A stretch of 64,000 nucleotides of DNA, from NCBI GenBank assembly GCA_015680905.1, contig CM027378.1:83481501-83545500 (forward strand), in the 5' to 3' direction. Below the pieces are notes generated by a model. The model was not told the origin of the DNA and did no database searches. It was given only the letters and a program-made list of their open reading frames with translations. The DNA comes from Coptis chinensis (Eukaryota; Streptophyta; Magnoliopsida; Ranunculales; Ranunculaceae). Shown here in pieces: positions 31,701-43,257 of the stretch; within the stretch, counting starts at the first letter, position 1, and every line of letters starts with the position of its first letter. Position numbers and translations under genes: made by a program.

Positions 31701-33493
31701 TGATGGTTGGAATGAGGACGTGAAAGACCTTGCGTACAAGTAAGTGTGTGTGTGTGTGTGTGTTGTTTTTTGTCTCCTCCCAGCTAAGACATTTACTCTC
31801 ATACAATCATATATTTATCTCTTCTAAAAATGAGGGAAACAAATACAGACAAAAATTTACTATCGGGAGTTCAATTTTATTTATTTAATGTATTTATTTA
31901 TTTTATTACATATGATAGAAATTTGCGCTGTGCAACCTTGATTTGTATTACCACAGGTCTAGGTTTATCAGCAAAAATCCTGCCAATTTGAGAGGAAATA
32001 CTTATGCTCCACATAATTTGTTGAAATCTGAAAATTTAGCATATTTTACCCAATCATCTTTTACAACAAAATACTTTTTTTACTAGAAGTAGTAAGATAT
32101 AATATACGTTGCAAGCTTTTTCCTAGAATTATTTTAATTAGTAGTGAAAGATTTTAATTTTCACATGTTGTGATGCCAGGTTGAGGTCGTTAATGGAAAT
32201 GTGCATCTTGATTCCCGGTATTTCTTCAAAACGTCATCAACGTGGGGTTACTGGGGGCCATGTGAGTATACCATTTTTTATATAAATGTTTCTGACTTTC
32301 TTTACTCTGGATGTGTTAGTAAATTAAAATAGGTGAAGGAACAGGTGGAGGGTGGGGCTGAAGGAGTTTGACGTTATTGTGGTTTAGGCGGTCTGAGGAT
32401 TGGGTTCTGTGGCCTGGGTTCTGACCTAGTGGTAGAATCCAGGCTTTTTCATTTTGTTCTTTTCCCTTTCTGTTGTGCGCATGTTTTTTTTTTTTTTTTT
32501 GGGGGTTCCTTTTGGGGGTTCTTGCTGCGTCGTTAACTGAAAGTGAATAGCAGATGCAGCAATAACTTCTTGTCTGCGTCTTCTTGTCTGCTCCTCTATA
32601 ACAACCTAACCACTAGCTACCTAGCTACAAGAAGAGAGCTGCGAGCTAATCGGTAATGCCTGAGCTTGTGTGGGTGTTAAGAGGGCGGGGAGTGTCCGGG
32701 GTGTTTGAGTCTTAATCATAAAATTAGATCCTATTTAAATTCTAGATACTGATGTAATTTTCAGAGTTATTTCAATTTATTTAACTTTTTATGGATAAAA
32801 GAAAAAAGAGATACATCTTATTTGAACTTTAACTCCTCACAGCATGTCATCCAAAAGCCAACTTTAATTTAAAGAAGGGCACAATGTATGCTTTTATCAA
32901 TCACTGTGTTTGTAGACTGATAGATGCTACTCTTGGAATGAAGGGTGGGATATCGCCAGCTTCATGGAAATGTTCTGAAGAGTTTTTTTCAGATCAAATA
33001 AAAAGTAGAGATCCCCTCAAGCAAGGGTTAGTATATCAATGCCAGTGATCTGCGATCTCAATTCTCAACTTAGGACACAGTCTGTAAATATTGACTCCCG
33101 TAAATATAATTTTACTCCATATTGCAATGGTAACAGCTGAATGGATTATATTCTTCCCAGGTTTCCAACTATATGGGCTCTCCGGTTAGTGCGCCAGCTG
33201 TTAGTTTGGGATCCAGTAAGTCTTTAGATTGGAACTTCGCATTTGTAAGCTTGTGGAAGATTCCAAATCCCTCGTAATAAACCTCTGCCATTTTTTTCCT
33301 AAATAAAGGCAATGCAGTGACCACATTTCCTCTCTGTGGGTGTGGTTAGAAGATCCTTCAATTTTACTTGAGAGAAATGTACTGAACAGGTAACAGTACT
33401 CACCCTAATACCTTTGCTTGACTGCAGGAGGATCGATTAAGCATTGACGATGCTTTACAACATCCTTATTTTCAACCGCCTCCTCAAGTATGA
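19758..33493 (+). CDS. PP2C phosphatase-protein kinase fusion, secretory signal
   Basis: My exon joins: 19758-20300, 20376-20517, 20613-20880, 21110-21477, 23188-23264, 24388-24541, (24664-24774), 24882-25071, 26268-26499, 26944-27408, 27712-27769, 28655-28742, 30016-30090, 31276-31359, 31596-31739, 32180-32261, 32944-33026, 33161-33215, 33428-33493. Without the bracketed exon this gives 1057 residues. A hydrophobic N-terminus (residues 6-24, [13 protein letters not shown]) looks like a signal peptide. The PP2C domain (about 70-405) keeps the metal-binding acids: ED 79-80, DGHNG 106-110, SDG 344-346 and DN 396-397. The kinase domain (about 582-1050) keeps FGRGSYGEV, Lys in FILKRIM, HRD 827-829 with KPEN, DFG 866-868 and PPE 896-898. 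A 155-residue insert (exon 26944-27408) lies between the Lys and HRD parts. Plants have a known family with this order (Arabidopsis At3g63340 type). Both catalytic centres look intact. The bracketed exon does not fit the phase of its neighbours; see findings. Confidence 0.88.
21841..21979 (-). mobile_element. SINE with a 15 bp target duplication, in intron 4
   Basis: On the minus strand this is the same family as 9200-9329: GCCGACTAGCAAAGTCGG (A box), GGCTCGAACCCC (B box), GATCTCATTTAAAA and an A-rich tail. TTTTGTTGGGATAAT is present perfectly on both sides (21826-21840 and 21980-21994), a textbook LINE-machinery target duplication. It lies in an intron of the PP2C-kinase gene, antisense to it. 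Confidence 0.92.
23601..23997. mobile_element. Tourist-like MITE in intron 5
   Basis: The ends GGCTGCGTTTGGTTC and, inverted, GGCAGTGTTTGGTTC flank about 400 bp without coding capacity. TTA is present immediately outside each end (23598-23600 and 23998-24000). Inverted ends starting GG and a 3 bp TTA duplication fit PIF/Harbinger-type MITEs. Confidence 0.85.
25540..25860 (+). mobile_element. TRIM-type mini LTR retrotransposon, in intron 8
   Basis: A direct repeat of the form GGATATGTTAAGCCTTGCATAAAAATG occurs at about 25566 and again at about 25795. The first copy ends ...TTTTACA at 25656 and is followed by TGGTATCGGAGC (25657-25668), close to the initiator-Met tRNA primer-binding site. A purine tract TGAGGGGGCA (25761-25770) precedes the second repeat, which begins TGTTGTGATG at 25771. 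So LTR, PBS, PPT and LTR are present in about 320 bp, as in TRIM elements. Outer ends are eroded and I cannot fix a target duplication. Confidence 0.75.
28146..28505. repeat. Tandem duplication of ~180 bp in intron 11
   Basis: Two consecutive copies share TTTTCATCTTTCT, TGTAGCCT-CC, GTTAGAA, TTTTGTGCAACTTTTTT, CTAAAGTTTCT and TTTTCTGGGGTAT in the same order. They differ at many sites, so the duplication is old. Confidence 0.75.
30190..30330 (-). mobile_element. SINE-like tRNA-derived unit in intron 13
   Basis: On the minus strand, AGCTCGGCCGGTCAAGG resembles a pol III A box and TCTTGGGTTCATTTC a B box, about 35 bp apart, followed by a run of G (CCCCCCC on the plus strand at about 30239-30245). 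Spacing and order fit a tRNA-type SINE head. No clear tail or target duplication is seen. Confidence 0.5.
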
Positions 33494-35460
33494 TTATGTC
33501 TTAATGTCTTCGACCTCCATCTTGGGTCTATCGTTGCTTAAAACAGTAATCTTCGATCCTTCTATAGTTTTTTTTTAGCTTTTTGGTAAAATACAAGAGA
33601 ACTACCAGTCCATAAGCTTATGACATTGTGTTGTTGATTTATATAAAGAAATATATTATAGTGTATATGATATATAATTAATTGAACATGAAAGATCTGC
33701 AGTCTCAGTAATACAATCATTTTAAATAACACTTGCAGGCTATCTCCTTTACGTTCTGAATTCTGAAACCTACTTAAAAAAGAGAACTACCAGTCCATAA
33801 GATTCTGACATGGTGTTGTTGGAGGTTTTTGTTAGAATGAAGGTCAGATGGCAACTCCTTCTTTCATACCTTTATAAGCAGATGTATTTGGGCTAGAGTT
33901 TCATCCTTTGCCAGCTCTCCATCAAATCTATTGTGCTCATTATATCATTGAAGAAAAGAATATGGGAATATGAGCTACTTAAATGTGATTTCTGTGAGCA
34001 TGCGAGGTATGTTGATCTATGATCTTTATCTACACTATGATTATACAACCTGTTCTGAGTTTTAATTTCCTGGCTTCCTGCTGGTTGGTCCATACAGCAT
34101 ATTGAAGCTAGTCAGCTTCTTCGTTATCTATGTGAAGGTGTATGTAGAAATGGCTTCCATCTTTTAGATATCAGGATTTCCCTCATTGTTTTGCTGTGAT
34201 ATTGTACATAATGTAAAATTTTCCTGTAAATCCACTCATATCTATCTTGTGCGGCACTGTAGCTGGTTTCCACATTGTAATGATCCTTCAAACTGGGTAT
34301 AAATTTGTCCACCCAACTCAGTGACAGTTTTACACGACCATTGAAGAAAAAGATAGTCTCTGTTGAAACACTTCCTCCTTATCAGTGTTTGTTCCATTTC
34401 TGTTCCGTTTTTCAAGGACCTCAAGTTTACTTCAGGATGGGAATATGATACTGTCAATGATCCCCAGATCACTCGGAATTCGAGATATCCCCTGGAGTGT
34501 GACATGTTTTTTGAGTCTTGATTCTTGAAATTTAGACTTTAGCATGACCCTCGACAAATGTATTCATGAAAAGCCACAATTTACTCGTATTAATTGAAGA
34601 ATTGTGATCTTGAGGAGACTATTCTGATTTATTTCATAAATTTCTTCACATTATTCTGTGTTTATGCTGGGCTCCTAGTAGCTAACACATTAACTATTTA
34701 ACTCGTGGGATTAAGTAGTACACTACTTGTATTCTTATACACGTACATCATCAGTACATGTTACTATGTTAGTCATTAGTTCCTGGAAGCAATCTACAGG
34801 CTGAAGTTGAAAGAAGTAGAATTCGTGGGAAGTGGGTGATGGGCTCTATTTTTTTTATGTATTTAAATATTGATTTCCTACAGCTGTCGGAAGGAGAGAA
34901 AATATCTTGATCAGTAGTTCCGTTCTTCCTGGCTATTAAAATATCTTTGATTTACCGTCCATGGCTTGTGAATCAGCAAGTTGCACTTTTGTACAAATGT
35001 GTCATTTATATGCTGCACACAGCACACACTTGTGCTATCAGCTAATAAAATGCGTTCCTTCTCAACAACTCTAAAAGAAGAAACTTTACTAGTTTACTTC
35101 AACTCTTCAACTGGTTTCCATTAAATAATATATATTTGTTCACTTAGATATTTTCTTCTCACCAACCAAACAAGTGGAAAGAAGCAAAAAGTAAATCATC
35201 CCAAACAAGTGGAGTACTTTTTATATTGCGGTGTAGGTTCCCTTATATCATTTTAAAAACAAAATGGTCTTTTTCATTATATATATATATATATATATTT
35301 TGTCATCCAATCACATGCGACTATTTGATAGCTGCCAAAGTGCTGATAGATTGCAATCCAAAACCATGGATGTGTCCGGATTCCTTTTTTGGGTCCAGCC
35401 ACAGCACTGCTAAAATTGCATCCAAAAGGCAAAGGCAAAAACCCATTCTTTCCTTGTGAC
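33494..35460. other. 3' flank of the kinase gene and HSF upstream region
   Basis: Probably contains the 3' UTR of the PP2C-kinase gene at the start. A word of about 25 bp (GAGAACTACCAGTCCATAAG, then TGACAT-GTGTTGTTG) occurs at about 33596 and again at about 33783, a short direct duplication. A TA microsatellite lies at 35279-35299. The ORFs here have no recognisable domains. Confidence 0.4.
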
Positions 35461-35566
35461 TTCCAGAACTTTCTTATCCTTGCCAATTACAGAAAAAATA
35501 ATAATTTAGGAGTGTCCATTATCTCTAGAAACTTCTGTTACAAAACATCCAAGTTCTATTTAAGTC
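35461..35566 (+). promoter_or_regulatory. Heat-shock elements and TATA-like box
   Basis: TTCCAGAACTTTC at 35461-35473 is a perfect three-unit heat-shock element (TTCnnGAAnnTTC). A second, CTCTAGAAACTTC at 35523-35535, has two perfect units and one with a single mismatch. A TATA-like CTATTTAAG lies at 35556-35564, about 20-80 bp downstream, the usual spacing. These lie about 300-400 bp before the HSF start codon and suggest heat induction or autoregulation by HSFs. Confidence 0.7.
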
Positions 35567-35638
35567 TTACCCTACTTCCTCCTGAGGTTCTGGTCCTAGT
35601 GTACTGAGAGAAAAGCATTAGTGTCAAAGTGCTACCAA

Positions 35639-35754
35639 ATGATCATTTAAAACCATCATAAAGAGCAACAAACATGCTTCCATCTCTTTGCATCACTACA
35701 ACCTACTGTGATCAATACTTAATTAATTTTTTTGTAGTTCACTCTGTTTCCTAA
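35639..35754 (+). promoter_or_regulatory. Two short uORFs in the probable HSF leader
   Basis: If transcription starts near 35590, the leader contains a 3-codon uORF (ATG at 35639, stop at 35650) and a 26-codon uORF (ATG at 35674, stop ending 35754), both before the main ATG at 35864. Leader uORFs are known to limit translation of some plant HSFs. Whether an intron removes them is unknown. Confidence 0.4.
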
Positions 35755-35863
35755 GCTTGCTCATATTTTTTTATAATAAGTTATTATACTAACAGGGGAA
35801 AACAGAGTGATTTGTTGTTCAACTGGCATCATTCTTTTGATTATTACATACCCATAACCAATA

Positions 35864-37071
35864 ATGAATCCAGTAGGACAGGTGAAAGAAGAGTTTCCAG
35901 GACAGAAGTCGTGTTATTCAGTTCCTGCTCCACGACCAATGGAGGGTCTTCATGATTCAGGCCCTCCTCCTTTTCTAAACAAAACTTTCGACATGGTGGA
36001 TGACCCGAGTACAGATAATATAGTTTCTTGGAGTAGAGGAGGCAACAGCTTTGTTGTTTGGGATCCTCATACGTTTTCGATGACTCTTCTGCCAAGATAT
36101 TTCAAGCACAGCAATTTTTCCAGCTTTGTTAGGCAGCTTAACACTTATGTAAGTGCCTTCTTTCCCTCCTTCATTTTGTTTGAGGATTATACTTTTTAAA
36201 TTGATTTTGTTGAGTTTTATTTTTAATTTTTTTTTTGTTAAAGCTGTTTAAGTTTGTGGATTCCATATAGGTTCAGTTCTCCGAGTTAGGACTTAGTGGT
36301 GTGGGATTTTATATTCTGCAGGGATTTAGAAAGGTGGATCCAGATCGGTGGGAGTTTGCAAATGAGGGATTTCTTAGAGGTCAGAAGCATCTTCTGAAGA
36401 ACATTAGGAGGAGGAAGGCACCTTCTCATCCATCACTTCAACAAAATGCTTTTGGGCCTTGTGTGGAAGTTGGACGTTTTGGATTGGACGGAGATATTGA
36501 CCAATTGAGGCGTGAGAAGCAAGTTCTGATGACTGAACTTGGGAAGCTGAGGCAACAACAGCAGAACACACAATCACAGCTTCAAGCTATGGAACTAAGG
36601 CTTCAAGGGACAGAACAGAAGCAGCAACAGATGATGACTTTCTTGGCAAGAGCAATGCAAAACCCAGCCTTTATACAACAATTTGTCCAGCAGAAGGAGA
36701 AAAGAAAGGAACTCGACAAAAAAAGAAGGAGACCAATTGATCAGGGGCATGCGAATTTCGGGGAGTATGAATTAATCCCAACTCTTGAGGAAGTGAATCT
36801 CAACAGAAGTGAATCTCAGAACTTTGGAGATGTTTACCAGTTTGAGGTATCAGAACTGGACACACTTGCTCTGGAAATGCAAGGGTTTAGTCAAGCTGGG
36901 AAGCACGAGGAACCATATGCAGAACAAGAAGAGGAACTTGGGAGTGGGGATAAAACATTCGAGGAGAATTTCTGGGAAGAATTGCTTTGTGAGGGGTTTG
37001 GAGAAGAGGACACACCAAACACCACCGAAGGAGGGGAAGATGGAGATGTGAATGTCTTATCTGAATTCTGA
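35864..37071 (+). CDS. HSFA6B: Class A heat-shock factor, HSFA6b-like
   Basis: There are two exons, 35864-36148 and 36322-37071, giving 344 residues. The intron lies at the position conserved in plant HSFs, inside the DNA-binding domain, between RQLNTY and GFRKV. The DNA-binding domain spans about 34-126 ([30 protein letters not shown]). The heptad HR-A/B oligomerisation region (about 150-210) has the extended insert typical of class A. KKRRR at 228-232 is the nuclear localisation signal. An AHA activation motif with the FWEELL core lies at 309-320, and VNVLSEF at the C-terminus may act as an export signal. KEEFPG near the N-terminus, [19 protein letters not shown] and RRPIDQG match HSFA6b in memory better than HSFA2. 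It binds heat-shock elements as trimers and activates chaperone genes under heat or ABA/drought signals in its relatives. No damage is seen. Confidence 0.93.
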
Positions 37072-38757
37072 TGGGCTGGGTGACTAGGGTTCTATCCCGA
37101 ACTAGTGGAAAGTAGTGATAGTCTAGTATGAAAGTAGTGGTCGTCTAGTATGATTTTCATGGCTTCAATTCTTTCATCTGGGTAGGAGATTCTTTGCGTC
37201 TGTTTGCTTAACCAATTCATACGCTGTCAAAAAAGTTCTCTATTCATTAAGTTAGCTTGCTCTCTTGACAGGATCAGTAGATATACAAAGACGAAGATGG
37301 AAAGAAATGTTGCGGTGTATCCTTGGATTACTAGTGTATATTCAGAAAATGTTTCATCACGCTAATTCATGTTGTTCTGTCCCTATTTTTGTATCTTAGC
37401 AGATTGCAGCTATAGCCTGGACGAAATTTGTGGAAGTTTCTCTATTGATTTTGTCTTAAAGGTTGTTTTTAAAATGTTCCATAACTATGAACATGTTACT
37501 ATTGATTGCTACATTAACTATTTTATGTATCTTTGCATGTTTTACTCAACAGAATTGGTTGAGAAGAGGATGGCTTAAGAAAAAAAAGTAATCTAGATGG
37601 AGCCGTCAAATCAGAAGCAGCAGTTGGCAAATAACTTTGTTGGTTAGTTTTTCTCTCCATCATGGAAAGTGGTTCTTTTGAGAGAAGGAGAGATATATGA
37701 TTATCACTTTCATCAAGATAGTGGTGCATATTCTTGTATGTCTTAGAGAAGACTAGAGGATGAAATAAATTAGTCTCTCTCCCTCTTCCAATCTTCCCTC
37801 CCCATCCTCCCATCCAAAAGAGTATTGAAAACTGAATACTGAAAGATGTAAATTTTCTTATTTGTACATACTTGGTGTGGTATTAGATGGTCTGGAAGAG
37901 TATGGTTTTCGGTATAAATGTTCAGTCTTATTGTCAGTTGTTCTTATTCCTTGCTAGATGTTGTACCCATAAAGGTGAAGACTGTTGGAATGTAATTAGG
38001 TTAGGGTACCAGCGATAAGATAGATTGATTAAAGCGCCATTAGTCTGTCGGATATTTCTATTTTAGGCGAGGTGGTGGAGGCGTGGAGCAACACATTTGT
38101 TAGGCATTTTCATTGTTGCAAGGTATTCTTCATATATGAGTTTATGCATGTCAATATACTTTTCACCAAATAAAGATCTTTATGTTCTCTGTGTCTCTTT
38201 GCTTCAATAGTTAAAAGCTATTTATTATTATTATATATTTTAACGAAATTAAGCCATTACTCCATTAGGGGACTATAGAAAAATGAAGATCGTGCCATCC
38301 TCTTGTGAAACCATTATAAGAGAACATCGGTCCAATTCATTCAAATGGTGCACATGCGATTCACTTGGGCTCTTGACAAAAAATAGAGAGCAAACTTCAG
38401 TTCACTCCACCGTACGGAGTACAATCAATTTCCATAAGTAATATATTGAGTCTGCTTCTCTTGGCAGGTATGAAGTAATGAAGTATTCAATTGCTCTTTC
38501 GCCAACAACCTAGTTGGAGAGGAGTAACATAGATCAATCTGTTTTGCTGGAGATGATGTAGTACTGTATTACTGTAGTAGTCTAGTAGATCAAACTGTCC
38601 ATGGGCATTAGGACCATGACCACCTATCCAAAAGCCCAAATGCAGACATTAGCCACCGACAAGCGTTCCTTAATTCTGAAATGTACAGAATCACATATGA
38701 CATATGATCTTATTCTCACCGTTGATTAAAAGTCCATCGCCTATTCGATTTGACACG
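37072..38757. other. 3' flank of the HSF gene, no gene
   Basis: The proximal part is likely 3' UTR; GTAGTG-TCGTCTAGTATG occurs twice at about 37113-37151. No further gene is supported up to the retrotransposon at 38763. Confidence 0.4.
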
Positions 38758-38762
38758 AAAAA

Positions 38763-41341
38763 TGTTAGAAAAATGATTTGCTCAAATCCATTTAAATATG
38801 AATGAGTAGTTTGTCTCCCAAGTTACTCCACTTAAGATGAAATGGGTTTTTTCTTGAAACAGTACGTAATGTGAGAAAAACCTTTTCAAAATGATGCATT
38901 TGTTTGAAACAACGATTGCATTATGCGAAAAAAGGCAACCTTTTCGAAATGCACTTTGGTTTGAAGCAATCATCATCATGAAAAAGGTGCAACTTTCGAA
39001 ATAGGCCTTTGGTTCAAACAAATGCTATATATGAAAAATGGTGTGTCTTTTTGAAACATGTGACTTTTCAAAGAGTTGCTTACTTTTTTCCAAGAGTCAC
39101 CGTGTTGTTTGAAAAGGCACCACTCACCTATAAATAGTGGATGAATTTTGGAGAAAAAACACCATATCACACGAGTTCGATCTTTCTCTTCTCCTACGTT
39201 CTTAGTCAAATACTATGTTGTGTTCATTTGAGTACATAGAATTGAAGTGCTAGCTTTACATAGAAGGAAATCCGTTCTATCTTGGGAGATAGTTTCCATC
39301 AACCTTCAAGCACCGCGGTGGGAAAAATCTGTCTTAAGGACATAGTGAATCTTCACTAGGCTCGGATTTAATCATTGGTAAATTAAGTTCATTAGTTGAA
39401 CTAAAAGGTTTGTTTGTTTGTTGATATTAAAGGTTTGTTCATATCAATTTGATTTTCATGTTTACTTAACAATAAGTATATTTTTTTGGAATAAGTTTCC
39501 TACAAACTTTCGAAAGGTTGCACTTTTTCGGCATGATGCACCTTTTCGAAAGGTTACTTAATTAAGAAGTACAAGACACTTACAAGACAAAAGGTTTGTA
39601 TAGTTTGGTAATTGGTAAAGAGTAAGTATAATTAAGTTGTATATTCCTAACAACTTAAGACAGATTTTCTTTTTTTTCTTCTTCTTTACAAGAACGAAAT
39701 TTGTTTTGTTTTTTTTTTTTTTTGGTTTAAGGAAATAACGAAGGTGTGTTTCTATTTTAGAATAGAAATGACAACACCACCGTGTTCTCCTATTCATGTT
39801 GTTCCTATTTCATTTGTTAGACCTACTAGTTTCGTTGAATGGTATGAACATTTTGGTCCCCGATGGCGACCTTATGTTAGTAGAAGTGGAACTCAATAAC
39901 TTCTGGTGTATACTAGCAATGGTAGATCTTGGTTCAACTCATACGTTAATCTCACGAGTATGTATCACGAGGCTATTGGATTGAAACTTCATGAGAATGT
40001 CGGTGAGGGCTCTATGAGAGGCTTGAACCAAGAAGCCGAACCCGGTGAAAGGACTCGCTTTGGAAGTTGACATTAAGATGCACAATTGGCGAGGAAAGGT
40101 GGACCTGATGGTAGCTCGCTTAGACCATTTTCAAGTCATTCTTGGAATGGACTTCTTGAAAGCAAACAAGGTGGTGGTAATACCACACTTGGAGGGAATT
40201 ATGATCCAAGATTCCAAGAATCCTTGCTTCATTCCAGATGTTAGGAATGGAGGGTGCTAAAAGGGTTCTAAAAATATTGTATTATTTGTAAGATATATGT
40301 ATTTTACTATTGCGCCAAAGAGTGTCAATAAAGAAGATTGCTTAAGATATTGTTTTATAAGCATACTTGTAAGCAAAATTGAGGTCTTAGAAGTGTTTTC
40401 GACACTATATGAATGATATGTGACAGTCTTTAACAAGAAGCCTCACTTGAAAAACATATATCTAAATGGTTTTCCTTCAAGGCCTCCCATGCTACTTGAC
40501 CTGATGCGGTATCTTTTCATTTGTAAAAGAACAGAAATCCGATGTTTATGATAGAAGAAGCCAAATTTTCATTCATGTGGGGGATTGTTAGAAAAATGAT
40601 TTGCTCAAATCCATTTAAATATGAATGAGTAGTTTGTCTCCCAAGTTACCCCACTTAAGATGAAATGGGTTTTTTCTGAAAACAAGATGCGTAATGTGAG
40701 AAAAACCTTTTCAAAATGATGCATTTGTTTGAAGCGATTGCATTATGCGAAAAGGTGCGACCTTTCGAAATGCGACCCTTTGGTTTGGTTTGAAACGGTC
40801 ATCATCATGCCGAAAAGGTGCAACCTTTCGAAATAGGCACCGGTTCAAAAAAGGCTTTATATGCCGAAATGATGTGTCCTTTCGAAACATGTGACTTTTC
40901 AAAGAGTTGCTTACTTTTTCCCAAGACTCACTGTGTTGTTTCGAAAAGGCACCACTCACCTATAAATAGTGGATGAATTTGGAGAGAAAAAAAACACCAG
41001 ATCACACAGAGTTCTGATCTTTCTCTTCTCCCTCTGTTCTTAGTCAAATACTATGTTGTGTTCGCTGAGTCTATAGAATTGAAGTGCTAGCTTTCTATAG
41101 AAGGAAATCCGTTCTATCTTAGGAGATAGTTTCCCATCAACCTTCAAGCACCATGAGGGGGAAAATCTATCTTAAGGACATAGTGAATCTTCACTAGGCT
41201 CGGATTTAATCATTGGTAAATTAAGTTCATTAGTTGAACTAAAAGGTTTGTTTGTTTGTTGATATTAAAGGTTTGTTCATATCAATTTGATTTTCATGTT
41301 TACTTAACAATAAGTATATTTTTTGGAATAAGTTTCCTACA
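38763..41341 (+). mobile_element. Short LTR retrotransposon with both LTRs
   Basis: Direct LTRs lie at 38763-39504 and 40586-41341 (742 and 756 bp), both starting TGTTAGAAAAATG and ending TTTCCTACA. Each contains a CTATAAATAG promoter box (about 39129 and 40959) and several TTTCGAAA-type repeats. AAAAA lies just outside both ends (38758-38762 and 41342-41346), consistent with a 5 bp duplication but low in information. A polypurine tract GTGGGGGAT (40577-40585) precedes the right LTR. No clear primer-binding site follows the left LTR. The 1.08 kb interior keeps only a protease-like remnant, so it is non-autonomous. The LTRs differ by many substitutions and small indels, so the insertion is not recent. 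Confidence 0.88.
39796..40257 (+). pseudogene. Retropepsin-like remnant of a gypsy-type polyprotein
   Basis: Two frames separated by a break at about 39985-40044. The first has MVDLGSTHTLIS, where LGST stands in place of the usual D(T/S)GA/S protease active site and the catalytic Asp remains in VDLGS. The second has VILGMDFLKANKVVV and IPHLEGI, the C-terminal half of Ty3/gypsy aspartic proteases. Reverse transcriptase, RNase H and integrase are absent. It is a fossil and cannot make an active enzyme. Confidence 0.7.
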
Positions 41342-41439
41342 AAAAAAACATCCATGTTGTACCCAAAATGGTGAATTCATAATGGATTATGCCTTGCAAA
41401 CTTCAAATTTTCCAAGTCTAGATTGCAGTTAAAATTCGG

Positions 41440-42063
41440 AAAATTACCTATGAGCTGAACTTTCGAATTTCTATGACCAAAAATAAGGTAGTATAATCTG
41501 TAGGGCCAGTCAAATAGTAATCAACAATTTTTGTTATCAAAAACCATGTTAACCAATTAATGGGTCCAATATATTAACACAATGCAGTGTTTTATTACTT
41601 TTTTTTTTTTTTTTTTCAAAAATACCATTTTTTTCAAAATTTAAAAAGGTGTATGATTCTCTACCTTCTCAACAACTTCAAAATCAAAAAATAAAATTTG
41701 GAGTTTGTGTATAAATTTTAAATTGACATTTTAATTAGAGGAAATACCTTTAATTAGAATGATTATTGGTTTAATAAGATGAAAATGAGAAAAGGTGAAT
41801 GGTGAAGTGAAGAAGATGATGGACTAAATAAGCTGAAGAAGGTGAATGGTGAAGAGAGAAAGAAGAGAATATACGTGGAGGGTATTTGCGGAAGAAATAA
41901 ATAATTTATGCTCATTGATTTAGTCTTAACCGGCCCCCTAGTTAGTTTGGTTTTTTGTAATATAAATTATAGATTACCATTTGACTGGTCCTAAAAGTTA
42001 GATCACCGACTAGTTTTTTGTCATAGAAATTTGAAAGTTCCACCTATAGATAATTTTTCAGTA
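41440..42063. mobile_element. Non-autonomous element with ~90 bp inverted ends
   Basis: AAATTACCTATGAGCTGAACTTTCGAATTTCTATGAC and on to GGGCCAGTCAAATAGTAATC at the left is matched, inverted, by GATTACCATTTGACTGGTCC...GTCATAGAAATTTGAAAGTTCC...GATAATTTTT at the right. The interior is AT-rich and non-coding. Target duplication not established. It sits next to the retrotransposon. Confidence 0.65.
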
Positions 42064-42292
42064 AAAATTTGAAGTAATTTGGTTATCTTCGTTTACTATT
42101 TAAATAAAAATGGATTTTGCATTCCAAGTGATTTCTTTCTTAAATTTATGTTAAAAATAGTTTGAACTGGAACCATGATGCAAATTGCAGAATATGTTTT
42201 CAGCTGAAATCTTTTAAGTTGCTTGATGTGAAATGGCCCAACACACTATCTTACCAGCCCCAATGGTTTACGTCCTGAGTTGGCTCTAATAT

Positions 42293-43254
42293 GTAGATCA
42301 ATAATTCTGGTAGTTGACCTTCTAAGATAGCATCTTTCCACCAATATTTTGGTGAATTGACTAAGCATTATTATTAGATAACTAACTAGTGATGGTTTAA
42401 TATATTCAAATAAGAAATTGGTCCCAAGGTCCATTTTCAAGTGAAAATAACTTTTACAACTAGTTTTTTTTTTTTTGACAAATTTTGGGTGAAAATAATC
42501 CTAAAAACCAGTTTTCGAGTGAAAATAACTTATAAGGGCAAATAATCCGGATTTGAAATAAAGATTTTATGATTTTACCATTTCTGTCGGACAATGAGTG
42601 CTCATACCTTATGTTGATGTATGAACAATGATTGTTGTTCATATCCAAATAGGTGAAGTATCTCATACAATATATTAATGTATGAGCAATGATTGCTCAT
42701 AGCTCATATTGAGGTATAAATAATGATTATTCATACTTCATACGTACTCCAATAAGTATTCTTACTAGCATACATTATGTTCGTTGAAGTATGAACATTG
42801 ATTGATCATACCCCAAATAGCTATGAACAATTATTGTTCATGCTCTAATAGGTGTTCTTACTGATTATACATTATGTTGAGGTATGAACAATGATTGTTC
42901 ATAACTTATATTGAGGTATGAATAATTATTGTTCATACTCTAATAGGTGTTCTTATTGATCATACATTATGTTGAGGTATGAACAATGAGTGTTTATAAC
43001 TCATAATAAGGTATGAACAACCCAAATATGTATGAACAATGAGTGTTCATACTCCAATAGGTGTTCTTATTGATCATACATTATGTTGTGATATGAACAA
43101 TCATTGTTCATACTATATACACCGAGTCATTTCGGTTGAGCCAGGTCATTATTATTTCGTGCTAGGGGTATATTTGACTTTTTATCTACCCGAGTCGTTT
43201 TTAATTTCGCGTTAATGGTATATACTTGACCTTTCATCTACCCAGTCATTGTGA

Positions 43255-43257
<3 letters not shown>
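42293..43257. repeat. Dyad-rich minisatellite block, copy A
   Basis: It begins GTAGATCAATAATTCTGGTAG and ends in CTACCCAGTCATTGTGAG. From about 42600 to 43110 units of about 60 bp recur, built on the inverted motif TATGAACAATGATTGTTCATA joined by TCCAATAGGTGTTCTTACT and CATACATTATGTTGA. The unit itself is a hairpin-forming palindrome. A direct duplicate starts at 43651. Confidence 0.85.
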
